Assembly: GCA_963920525.1 (NCBI GenBank)
Contig: OY986435.1
Location: forward strand, 272,978,848-273,042,847
Length of the DNA stretch: 64,000 nt
Reading direction: 5' to 3'
Source: Dichetophora obliterata
Taxonomy: Eukaryota > Arthropoda > Insecta > Diptera > Sciomyzidae
Each line of letters opens with the position of its first letter. The first letter of the stretch is position 1. The notes beneath the pieces were generated by a model, which saw nothing but the letters and a program-made list of their open reading frames with translations, was not told where the DNA came from and ran no database searches. The position numbers and the translations under genes were made by a program. Below are positions 21,236 to 30,559 of this stretch, piece by piece.

Positions 21236-21942
21236 TATAAAAACCACAAATACACGCTTGTATAACCAAGAATAAATTTGAAGTGGCAGGCTCAAGCTGG
21301 ATTACAACATACAAAAATATATCGCAGAGTAAGTCCGCTTTAAGCTTGCCTAAAACCAAAAACCTGTACTTCCCCGTTTTGAAGTATTGTTAGTAAAGAA
21401 TTTCATCAGAAACGCTAAGACAAAGTATGGATTTTTTCATAGGATTTTAGTTTGTGATATGGCAGCACTATATTTTATGATTTTGACATTAACGATAGGT
21501 CTTGACAAAACTACTTACCCTACCTCATTATTCTGCCATGCTACATCCTCATATTTTTAATATAAATACTCTTGAACCCAACTTGAATTTTCGCAATCTT
21601 TTCTATATTTTCTTGTTCCTTCCTGATTTTTTGGCATTTTAGCGCTCAAAGTGAACAAATTCAAGCAATATCAGCTGTTCAAATGTTTTATGTTGTGGTA
21701 GCATCGTTACTCGGCAAATTAAGATTTAGAGACAGGAAAAATGTTGGCTTTGTAAAAAGTGTTGTATAACGGAAAAATGGATTTAGTCTCTTTTTAGAGG
21801 AATCTCGCCAAAATATCGCCAAAAAATGTTTAAACCGCCACTTTTTCGTCATCTCGCCAAATCAAAATTCTTCTCGCCAAAGTGGTCGTTAAAACCGCCA
21901 GTTTGGCGAGATATCGCCATATCTGGCATCTCTGCACGGTCG

Positions 21943-22119
21943 CTAAACGATTTCACACATTCGTGATCCAAAAACATGCTTAGAGCTTCGCTGCATTGGC
22001 AACTCTAGAATTTTGATTGTATCTCTTGTCCTCTGAGCTGACTGCTAGCGCAGCTTTAATTTAGTTGTAGAAAGTTCACAGCACGCTGCTTAGGAAAATA
22101 TGTCATCAAATGTTTGTGA
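21943..22119. other. Flanking sequence to the right of the hAT element
   Basis: Continuation of the insertion target; no features seen. Confidence 0.4.
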
Positions 22120-22918
22120 TGGCTAATGGCCCGTAGTTTTGTAGCATAAATTAGCAAGTTATAAAATTTGAGAGAGTAAGCGCCAAAATTCTCTCTTTGC
22201 GTGAAAAATTGCAAAAAGTACGGGAACAGTTATTTAGCAAAAAGTTGCAACTTTTGAATAAAACTCAAAAACATATGTTTATTTCTTTTGTAAAAATTGG
22301 ACAAATGTCGGATCAAAAGAATAAATTGGCTTCCCTGTTGTTTTTTGTGTTGTTTTAATGGCTGGTACACTAATTTGACATCAAAACATGGCAGCTTGCT
22401 AATTGCTGCCAATTACTAGGTCTGTTCCCGTACTTGGACATTCGTAAGAATTCGTGCTATTCTCAGCTATTTCCTGTTCCCGTACCCAAAAATTCGCAAA
22501 ATAGAGCGAAAATAAGTAATCCGGTCCTTGTCAAATGTTGCTATTTTCTGCTACACAAATTTGGCGAAGCAGAAATTCGCAGCAATTTGACAGCTGATGT
22601 CAAATTAGAGTACCAGCTATTAAAAACAACACAAAAAACAACAGATAAGCCAATTTATTATTTTCAATAAAGAAATTTCACTCAAAGAGAGAATTTTTCG
22701 CTTACTCTCTTAAATTTAACAACTTGCTAATTTCTGCTACAAAAGTACGGGAACAGACCTTCTGCTTCGCCAAATTTTTGTAGCAGAAAATAGCACCATT
22801 TGACAAGGACTGGATTACTTATTTTTTCTCTCTTTTGCGAATTTTTTGGGTACGGGAACAGAAAATTACAGAAAATAGCACGAATTCGTACGAATGTTCA
22901 AGTACGGGAACAGACCTA
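22120..22918. mobile_element. Overlapping foldback/MITE cluster with GTACGGGAACAG motifs
   Basis: Two inverted-repeat structures interlock. The outer right one (22,417-22,918) has arms of about 80 bp or more starting TAGGTCTGTTCCCGTACTT on both strands. The left one runs from about 22,123 (CCCGTAGTTTTGTAGCATAA) to about 22,750, where the minus strand reads CCCGTACTTTTGTAGCAGAA and continues as an inverted copy including the phrase GAGAGAATTTT. The 12-mer GTACGGGAACAG occurs repeatedly. Two related MITEs nested one in the other is the simplest explanation. Confidence 0.75.
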
Positions 22919-24399
22919 ATATTGCTAAGATTTTTTTAAGGGGAATTATACACACAGAAGTCGAAAAAAGGTAATTTTTGTTAATTTATATTTACATTAA
23001 TTAAAAAAATGTAATATTAAGGTAAGTACAGCATTTTTTTTTATAGAGCGCTGTGAAAAAAAGGTGATAAGCGGTGACCAGGATTGCTTCTCTAAAATTC
23101 ATTTGAAACAAAAAAACGAAAAAGATTATTAAACTAAATACTTAAAACTAGTACTTATCGTAGCCGATTTTGACAAAATGGTGGACTTTTGAACGTAAAG
23201 TAAAGTAATGATAATCGACAATTATAAATATCCTTTAAAAAAATCAACATATGTAACATAAACATATCAACATATATATATCTCAAAAATCCATGTTCTT
23301 CATTTTTCGCATTCTTGGAAAAGAGAAAGTAATTTAATGTTAGAAAAGAAATGTTTCTGATAGATCAACTTTTACGACTCGAAAAATATTATAAAATATA
23401 TTTTTAATTTTTCAGTACCATTTTCACTGAGCACTCAAAATTTTTTATATATTTTTTTGAATTAGCTAGCGAAGCTCCCATGGAACAGTTTGTTTGAAGA
23501 ATGTTTGAATGAGCATATCTCTTAAATGGGTGGACCGATTTGAAAATTTTGTTGTTTTAAACTCTTCTACGCTTCTTAAATTACTTCCTAATGAAGACAA
23601 AATATGGAAATTCTAATCCAATGTTTAAAAAATTCCCGCCCGCTCACAAGTGATTTTTAGTGGAAGTTAAGGGGCCGGAAATTTGGAAAATGGGCCTGAA
23701 AAGTTTGTGATTTTTTAATTGTCTACCTAAGAATTATAGGTATAAAAAAAAGTTATGCTGTTATCCATTCAACAAGTGGTTAACCATAAAAATCCATGCA
23801 TTACTTTTGAAGATATAACATTTTAAATATTATGCACACTGGGCGGTACATCCTTTTACGAAATAACCAAAACATAAGTATAAAGAATTACTTTTTTTAT
23901 TTACTCCCATTTTTTCTTAATCACAACAATATTTACACACCTTTTTTGAAAACATTTATTTTTCCAATTGAAAATGTTCTAGTGCAGAAAGAGAAATTAT
24001 CTCTTTTAAGTTTAAATTATTTCAAATTAAATGCATGGAATTTGTTATTTGTATTGTTAATAGCTTGTTGAAATTTGCATAAGGAATGCTATATATTGCA
24101 TTCTCCAGAGTTTGTAGTATAAGTGGACTTTTGATCGAACCAGCTTTTCTTATTATCGCCGTAAAAAATAAATGTCAAGAAGGGGTTGTTTGAAAAACGC
24201 CAAGAATTAAATATATGTAATGTTTATGAGATCGGATAAGTTTATTAATTCCACACATCTCCCTAACAATGACAAAAAGAAGTATACTCATTTTTTTTGA
24301 AACAACATATCATAATATATTTCAGAGACTGTAAATAATAATTATTTTTAGATTTTTAAACCAAAAAAGCATTGTGAAAAAGTTTAATTTTGATTATTT
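22919..24399. other. AT-rich non-coding stretch
   Basis: No gene recognised. The ORF at 23,832-24,071 is AT-driven and hydrophobic without a family match. Confidence 0.45.
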
Positions 24400-24742
24400 A
24401 ATAATAATTTTGAGCAAAAATAGTAATTATTTCTGATTTTTATATTTTTAAGGCCAAAATAAAAATCAAAATTTGCCCGATATTTTTTAAGCACAAAATA
24501 ACCAATAATTTTGGATTTTTATTTTTTAAGGCAAAAAATTTTTGGTCACAAAATAACTGGTAAGTTTTTATTTTTTAAGGCAAAAATAAAAATCAAAATA
24601 TGACCAACATATTTTCGAACACAAAATAACTTGTAAATATTGATTTATATTTTTTAAGTCAAAAACTAAAAGCAAAATTAGGATTTCAGTTTACGGTTGA
24701 ACCAAAATTTAAAAATTTATAATTAGGGAATTTAAGTGCTTC

Positions 24743-25231
24743 GTAAGGGGCCGTTCAAGTATTACGTAAGCAGATTGGCTGAGTTCCTAAATACATTTAT
24801 GCAATGCATCAGTGTGTTTTATTTTGAATTGGTCCGAAGTTTATTAACCAAAACTACGCAACTATACTTTTTTTAAGAATATCAACAGAGTTGCAGTTGT
24901 CGTATTGAAACTTAGCACAAATTGAAAATAAAACACACTGATACATTGCATAAATGCATTTAGGAACTCAGCCATTTTTGCAAGTCTTAACCTCCCCCCC
25001 CCGTCCCCCTCGTCAGCAAAAGTAAGAAAAGCTTTTACCTTACTAAGAGCTAAGTTATTTGTGCTATGTTTCAATACAAAAACTGCGCAACTATGTTGAT
25101 ATTCTTAAAAATACTATAATTGCGAAGTTTTAGTTAATAAGCTTCAGACCAATTCAAAATACTTATGCATTGCATAAATGCATTTAGGAACTCAGCCAAT
25201 TTGCTTACGTAATACTTGAACGGCCCCTTAC
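24743..25231. mobile_element. MITE with GTAAGGGGCCGTTCAAG ends
   Basis: Perfect inverted ends: GTAAGGGGCCGTTCAAGTAT at 24,743 and its reverse complement at 25,231, continuing through ACGTAAGCA. Inside is a second-order inverted repeat (phrases TGCATAAATGCATTTAGGAA and GAACTCAGCCA near both ends and in the middle) and a run of nine C near 24,994. It lies in the centre of the foldback element. Confidence 0.8.
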
Positions 25232-25521
25232 ATACCATCTCCACGAGGCATATCACATGCCATCATTTACATCAAGGCATCGAAAAATCTCATGGAGACC
25301 TCACCTTATGCCCTGCGGTAAATGCCACGATTTATTTCATGGCATCTATCTCATGGCATGAGCTGTACTGCATACCTGAATTTCAATAGAATTGAAGTAT
25401 TTCAACTAACATGCCATGGCATAGAATGCCCACCAGACAAATACTGTGGCATATTTTGACAGTTGATGCTCAAGCATTGATGTATATGATGGCATGTGAT
25501 ATGCCTCGTGGAGACGCTATG
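25231..25521. mobile_element. MITE with TCTCCACGAGGCATATCACA ends
   Basis: The left arm ATCTCCACGAGGCATATCAC (about 25,237) is repeated in inverted orientation ending about 25,518, for ~35 bp. The interior is rich in GGCAT phrases. It is placed directly beside the previous MITE. Confidence 0.8.
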
Positions 25522-25841
25522 TTACGAAGCACTTACGAAATGACATGAATTCCCTTATTATAAATTTTTCCATTTTATCTAAACTGAAATCATAATTTTG
25601 CTTTAAATTTTTGGCTTAAAAAATAAAACTCAGTATTTACAAGCTATTTTGTAAACACGGATTGCAAAAAATGTTGCTTATTATTTTTGCTTTAAAAAAT
25701 AAAAAGCAAAACTTTAGAAAAGTTGGAGGAAAGTTGGAGATAGCATCAAAGCTTATATGCATTTTCTACGTACCAATTTATGTAGCCAGCTATAATTCAT
25801 CACCATCAGTAAGTAGTAGAAAACGTTGCATTCAAATGCGT

Positions 25842-25880
25842 CTTACCCAGCGTCTACACGGGACAGTGCAAGTCCGAAGA
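25842..25880. repeat. Terminal-repeat-like sequence, inverted partner at 33,062-33,098
   Basis: GTCTACACGGGACAGTGCAA occurs here and, in reverse complement, at about 33,067-33,086. The 7.2-kb separation and lack of a target duplication make one single element unlikely; they are probably ends of two members of one family. Confidence 0.55.
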
Positions 25881-25978
25881 ATTCAATACATTCAAACATT
25901 TTTACTAATACACTCACATTGGATTCACTGTCCGCGGTTCACTGTTCACTACATAGAAATAAAAGATAAGGAAATGGA

Positions 25979-26732
25979 GTTCTTCTCACACACACTATGC
26001 GTGTGTAGAAGGATTTTTTGTCAATTGAGGATGCGAGATAGAGCGTCATTTTTTGACATAAGCCCTTGCGAGCAAAACAAATGGCGAACAAAATTATTTC
26101 CCGCCATTTGAGAGCAAGAGCTTCTGTCAAAACACAAGTTCTGTTTCATGAGCGCATTCATTTTTTTAGGGTGGCAAATAAAAGGGCCTAAATTTTTTTT
26201 TGTATGACGATAAGCTTTATTATTTATATATTTTTTTACAAATTTCTTTGGATACTTGACACAAAATTAAAATAGATTAGCGCCCTAAGGTTGGAAGCTA
26301 TAATTAGATACTTTTATATAAAAAAAACTAATGAAAAGCCGACAATTCGGAAAAACTACACAAAACAATTCCTTTTAAAAGAATTTAATTTGTTTAATTT
26401 GGAAGTATTTAATTGTTTAGATTTTGTGTTATTTTAATATCAATCAAATAGTTAAAAAAGCTATTTGAAATGAATTATTAAAAAATTATTAAAAGTAGCC
26501 TTTTTCATTTTACTAATGTTTTTCTCTATAAAAAAAAATCGGTAACGCACCATATTGTGTGCTATATATGGTGCTATATAAAAATTACTTAGTAAACATA
26601 CATCTAAAAACGAAAAATAGTTTCCGCCTTTCTTTACTACATAACCGAATGCAGCTTTGTTAGAATGTTTTTGTGTTTGCGTCAACTTCATTGTGTTTGT
26701 AAAATACTTCAATTCACTTCAACTACACCGCT
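25979..26732. repeat. ~750-bp repeat, first copy
   Basis: Direct repeat of the unit that begins again at 26,733. Module X (25,979-26,350) includes GTGTGTAGAAGGA, GATAGAGCGTC, CTGTCAAAACACAAG and ATTAGCGCCCTAAGGTT; module Y (26,351-26,732) includes AAACTACACAAAAC and TGAATTATTAAAAAATTATTA. It has no convincing ORF. Likely an internal tandem duplication or two side-by-side copies of an unknown element. Confidence 0.75.
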
Positions 26733-27775
26733 TCCGACACACTATTTGTGTGTAGAAGGAATTTTCGTCGCTGAGGAAGCGAGATAGAGCGTCGTTTTTT
26801 GACAAGCCCTTGCCGAGCCCAAAAAATTGTTGCCCGCCATTTTTGAGGAAGAGCATCTGTCAAAACACAAGATCTGCTTCATGAACGCGTTCATTATTTA
26901 GGGTGGCAAGGGCCTTAATTTTTGTTCATATTGGGATAAGCTTTAATAGTTATTTATTTGTTTACAATTTCTTTGAAAACTTGACATGAAATTAAAGTGG
27001 ATTAGCGCCCTAAGGTTACAAGCTATGACTAGGTATTTTGATATAAAAAAACTAATTAAAAGCCTACAAATCGGAATAAAGTCCTGCGTCGGTGCATCTA
27101 TTTGAACGTACACACACTGTGATTTATTGCATTGCTCACAGTTGACTGTCATCTAATAACACTTGAGAGTTTGATTTGCTCATGGTATAATTATTTGACA
27201 AGGTAGTAGCGTAGACTGGCTTTTTTCTCACGAGCGGCGATGGGTAGTTGTCAAAATTTGCTGTTCATGCAATTAATCAAAGAAATGTGAAAAAATAAGC
27301 AACGACTTAAACATAGCTAGTCAATCGCAGCAAACTAAAAACATTCCAATAAACTTCGCGAACAAATTTAATGAATCAAAGAAAAGTTAAAAATAAACAC
27401 ACCGCTAGTCAACAGCATCGAACTACAACTCCTTTAGTTGTTTTTGACAACTACCAATCGCAAAAAAACTGTCACCTTGTCTACCTTGTCATATAATTAT
27501 ACCATGGATTTGCTCAACAGCAAACGAAAGCCTACAACGACAAGCAATACACACTTTCTCTCTCGGCAATCCAAGCATGGCGTGTTTTTGTTCGTCAACA
27601 CCACAAGCAATGAAATTTAATCGTTAAGGGTAGGATGAGCAATAAAATAAATAAAATAAAAAGCAATATATGGCAATAGATTATTTGGATCATTTTGATA
27701 ATTTTAATCAGCGGTAGTCAGCGCAGCGCCTAACTAGACATTTTTTTACACCAACTTCAAGATTTTCAAGATTGA

Positions 27776-28440
27776 CTAGGTAAAAATGGGTCGCTGAATC
27801 CGAATCCGTGGTCAGAATTTCAAAATTATAAAATTTTGAAATAATAGGGTTGCCACCTAATAATATGTATTTTTAAGAGTTTTAAACATCATTTATCAGT
27901 GTTAGGGGGTCGCTGATATCGAATCTGAAGTCAGAATTTTAAAATTCAAGAGGGTGGATAGGGTTGCCACCTTCATTTTTTGCATTTTTATAATAATAGG
28001 GTTGCCTTTACTTTTTAAAATAAAAATTATTTCGTAAAAATAAAAATTATGGTGGCAACCTTATCCACCATCTTGAATTTTAAAATTCTGGCTTCAGATT
28101 CTAAATCAGCGACCTCCCTAACACTGACAAATGATGTTTAAAACTTTTAAAAATACATAATATTAGGTAACCCTATTATAAAAAAATTACATTATTTTTA
28201 AATTCTGACAACGGATTCGGATTCAGCGACCCATTTTACCTGATGTTCGCACCAGCATCGCATTTGTAAAAATAAAAAAAAAAGATGACAGCCCTATTAC
28301 CCATTTTTATTTTTAAAATTCTGACTTCAGATTCGAATTCAGCAACCTCCTAGCACTGTTAAATAATGATGCTTGACCCATTTTTACCTAGTGTTCGCGC
28401 CAGCACCGTATTCGTTGTCTGATATAAATCATCTATTGCC
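27776..28440. repeat. Inverted pair of the GGGTCGCTGAATCC repeat family
   Basis: Plus-oriented copy at 27,785-27,990 (AAAATGGGTCGCTGAATCCG, then AATAGGGTTGCCACCTAATA, GGTCGCTGAT, GGATAGGGTTGCCACCTT) and minus-oriented copies at about 28,040-28,260 and 28,310-28,437. The outer edge CTGGCAATAGATGATTTATA (minus, from about 28,437) matches 14,366 (plus). At least three copies exist in the window. Confidence 0.75.
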
Positions 28441-28511
28441 AGTCAACAAGCTTTCGTTGCATTGACTAAGTGAGCTCTCTGACAACGATATCTTAGATCA
28501 ACAATATCAAT

Positions 28512-28884
28512 GGCCGCATTCAGCACAGACAACAGTTGGCAACTGTTGTGTAAAAATTCGCTGAATGGTACAAATTTGGTAGCGCTAACTCAAACTGATA
28601 AAGTAGCGAACGCCTTTTAATCGAGCGAACAAATTCTATGCTACATGAACACAACTGTTTGCTTAACTGTCAGATGCTGTTACTGACGCTGTTAAATTGA
28701 TAAACGCAGAAAGAACGCAGCAAATTTAAGTGAGAAACCTTTGCAATTGAATTAAATTTACATAAAAATTAAATTGAATCTAACTTCTGACGTGTAGAGT
28801 AGCAACACATTCAGAGAAAAACATCGTGAACTAAGGTAGCGCTACCATTACAGTTCACAACAGTTGTCTGCGCTGAATGCGGCC
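28512..28884. mobile_element. Harbinger-like MITE, family member 1
   Basis: The left GGCCGCATTCAGCACAGACA and the right end on the minus strand GGCCGCATTCAGCGCAGACA form the inverted ends. The trinucleotide AAT is duplicated at both edges (28,509-28,511 and 28,885-28,887). A second member with the same AAT duplication lies at 61,091-61,304. The interior shares AGTGAGAAACCTTTGCAA. Confidence 0.85.
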
Positions 28885-29454
28885 AATGATCTGTTTTTTA
28901 TTGCTCTATCGTGTTTTGTTCGTCTTCGCTGCAATCACACACATGATTTCTTTGCACCAAGGAAGACAGTGCAGTGTAGTGTGAAATGAACAAATGTTTT
29001 GAAGCCGGTTTTAAGTGCACCTACGCAGGGCTCTAGTTCGGAAAAAACTACACAAAACTATTTATTTTAAAAGAGTTTAATTTGGTATGTATTTTAGTTG
29101 TTTAGTTTTTGTGTTATTTTAATATCAATTAAATAGTTTATAAAAAATAGTTTTTTGAAATGAATTATTAAAAAATCATTAAAAGTAATTTTTGTCGTTT
29201 TAGTCTTATTCTGAGTTCTTGTCTTTTACTTTATTTTAGCAATCCTTTTCTCTGTAAAAAAGGTTACGCAACATATTATATAACGGTGCTATATAAAAAT
29301 TGCATAGTAAGCATAAATCTAAAAAATTAAAAATAATTTACGCCTTTCTTTACTACATAATTGAATGCGGCCCTGTTTGAATGTTTTTGTGTTTGTGTCA
29401 ACTTCACTGTGTTTGTAAAATACTTCATTTCACTTCAACTATACCGCTTCCTTA

Positions 29455-30513
29455 CTGTGGGTTTAGACCGCCTGAACGAACGAAACATTTATCGCGAACA
29501 ATTTATTGCAATAAATTCTTCGTTCGGAGTACTGTTTAGACCGCACGAACATCAATCGCGAACAAACATTGGCCGCCATCTTGTTCGTTCAGGCGGTGTA
29601 AGCAGCAATTTGTGCATTTGGCCGAACATCAATAAATGCAGGGTTGATAACTCCTTATTTTTATATTAGTACTAAAACTTATACTCCGTTTCTCAACAAC
29701 AAATGGTTTGCCACTCCATAACAATATATTACTCGTATTAGTTATTATAGAAAAGACGTGTGTTTAACTTAAGGGCCGATTTAAGTTTTTCGACGAACAA
29801 AAATTAAATGTACTCACATTTTTTGTGTGTCAATAAATTTCGTAAATTTTAAGTCAATTAAATAAAAATTGTTCCCAAATTGTATGCACTTATTAAGCAA
29901 ATACAATTGATACTTTCAGTCGTTCGATTTTTATTTTAGAGAAATCCTTTTTATGTTATAACTTTAAAGAATTGCTTTTAGTCACAAATCGAATTTTCAA
30001 CTACCATTTTGGTTAATATCCACATTTTTCTAAAATCTTCGATTAAAAACTCAAAAAGTTACAGCAGAACCTAAAATATTTTTTTATTTTATTTGAACGA
30101 GCTCTATTGCGGACTCCTTCTATATTAAATAATATTTGCTATCCATAAACTCAAAATTTTCATTAAAAGTTATATAGTTATTTAAAAAAAAAATTACCTC
30201 AAATAAACAGTCGCCTCAAATAAATAAAATATAAGGTTTTCTGCTTAAAAACTTAATTTGGGCCTTTACACTCCTCTTTGCTACTTTTCTGTTTTTAAAC
30301 ACAGGGTAACACCGGATTCGCCCAAAAAGATCGAAGCTTGTTCGATCAGAGCGAACGAAGAAATCTTCCTTCGTTCGCCATAATTTACTGTTTACACCGG
30401 GCAAACATTGTTCGCGATAAATTTATAGAGAACACTGTTCGTTCGGGCAAAGTGTTTAAACCGAGCGAACAAACGAGGTTTTTTTCGTTAGTTCAGGCGG
30501 TCTAAACGCACAG
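29455..30513. mobile_element. MITE with CTGTGSGTTTAGACCGCCTGAAC ends
   Basis: The left CTGTGGGTTTAGACCGCCTG and right (minus strand) CTGTGCGTTTAGACCGCCTG form ~30-bp inverted ends. Subterminal regions on both sides hold many short GTTCG/CGAAC phrases in both orientations (for example TTCGTTC, TCGCGAACAA). A clear target duplication was not found. No ORF. Confidence 0.75.
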
Positions 30514-30559
30514 TTATACTTTACTTCTATGGGTTCACTATCAGCGCCACTGTCAACGA

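Larger units (their letters stand above)
18881..21540. mobile_element. Second hAT-like element, nested, carrying a retrotransposon
   Basis: The left arm (CATGGCGAATAATAAGGTAG, then GGTAAGTAGCTTTG and CCTATCGTTAATGTCAAA) is inverted at 21,477-21,540 over about 62 bp. Flanking 8-mers are CTCCATCC (18,873-18,880) and CTACATCC (21,541-21,548), one mismatch, suggesting a hAT-type 8-bp duplication. The interior is mostly a Kiri/CR1-like retrotransposon, so the original element was a few hundred bases long. Confidence 0.7.
16218..21934. mobile_element. Large hAT-type element with perfect 8-bp target duplication and nested insertions
   Basis: The left terminus reads CAGAGTTGCCAGTTTTTTCG; the right terminus on the minus strand reads CAGAGATGCCAGATATGGCG. 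The identical 8-mer CACGGTCG flanks both (16,210-16,217 and 21,935-21,942). Subterminal sequence on both sides is rich in CCGCCA / TCGCCA phrases. No hAT transposase coding sequence was seen. Its 5.7-kb length comes mostly from later insertions: a Tc1 element, a MITE and a second hAT-like element carrying a retrotransposon. Confidence 0.85.
24400..25715. mobile_element. Foldback element with long repeat-bearing arms, interrupted by two MITEs
   Basis: The left arm (about 24,400-24,742) contains four ~80-bp sub-repeats built on ACAAAATAAC...TTTTTAAGGCAAAAA. The right arm (about 25,522-25,715) is its inverted counterpart; for instance the left AAGTGCTTCGTAA is met by TTACGAAGCACTT at about 25,523, and CTGAAATC.TAATTTTGCTTT appears in both. 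Long inverted arms made of tandem sub-repeats are the hallmark of foldback (FB-like) elements. The centre is occupied by two later MITEs. Confidence 0.75.
27077..29035. mobile_element. hAT-like insertion with TARAGYCCTGCGT ends
   Basis: The left end is TAAAGTCCTGCGTCGGTGCA; the right end on the minus strand is TAGAGCCCTGCGTAGGTGCA. Flanking 8-mers AATCGGAA (27,069-27,076) and GTTCGGAA (29,036-29,043) fit an 8-bp duplication of the ATTCGGAA site seen uninterrupted in the first repeat copy (about 26,347). No transposase is visible. It contains the GGGTCGC-type repeat pair and a Harbinger-like MITE. Confidence 0.8.
26733..29452. repeat. ~750-bp repeat, second copy, split by a 1.96-kb insertion
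   Basis: Module X is repeated at 26,733-27,076 and module Y at about 29,044-29,452. The two modules are contiguous in the first copy, so the sequence 27,077-29,035 is an insertion, confirmed by its own inverted ends and duplicated target. Confidence 0.75.
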
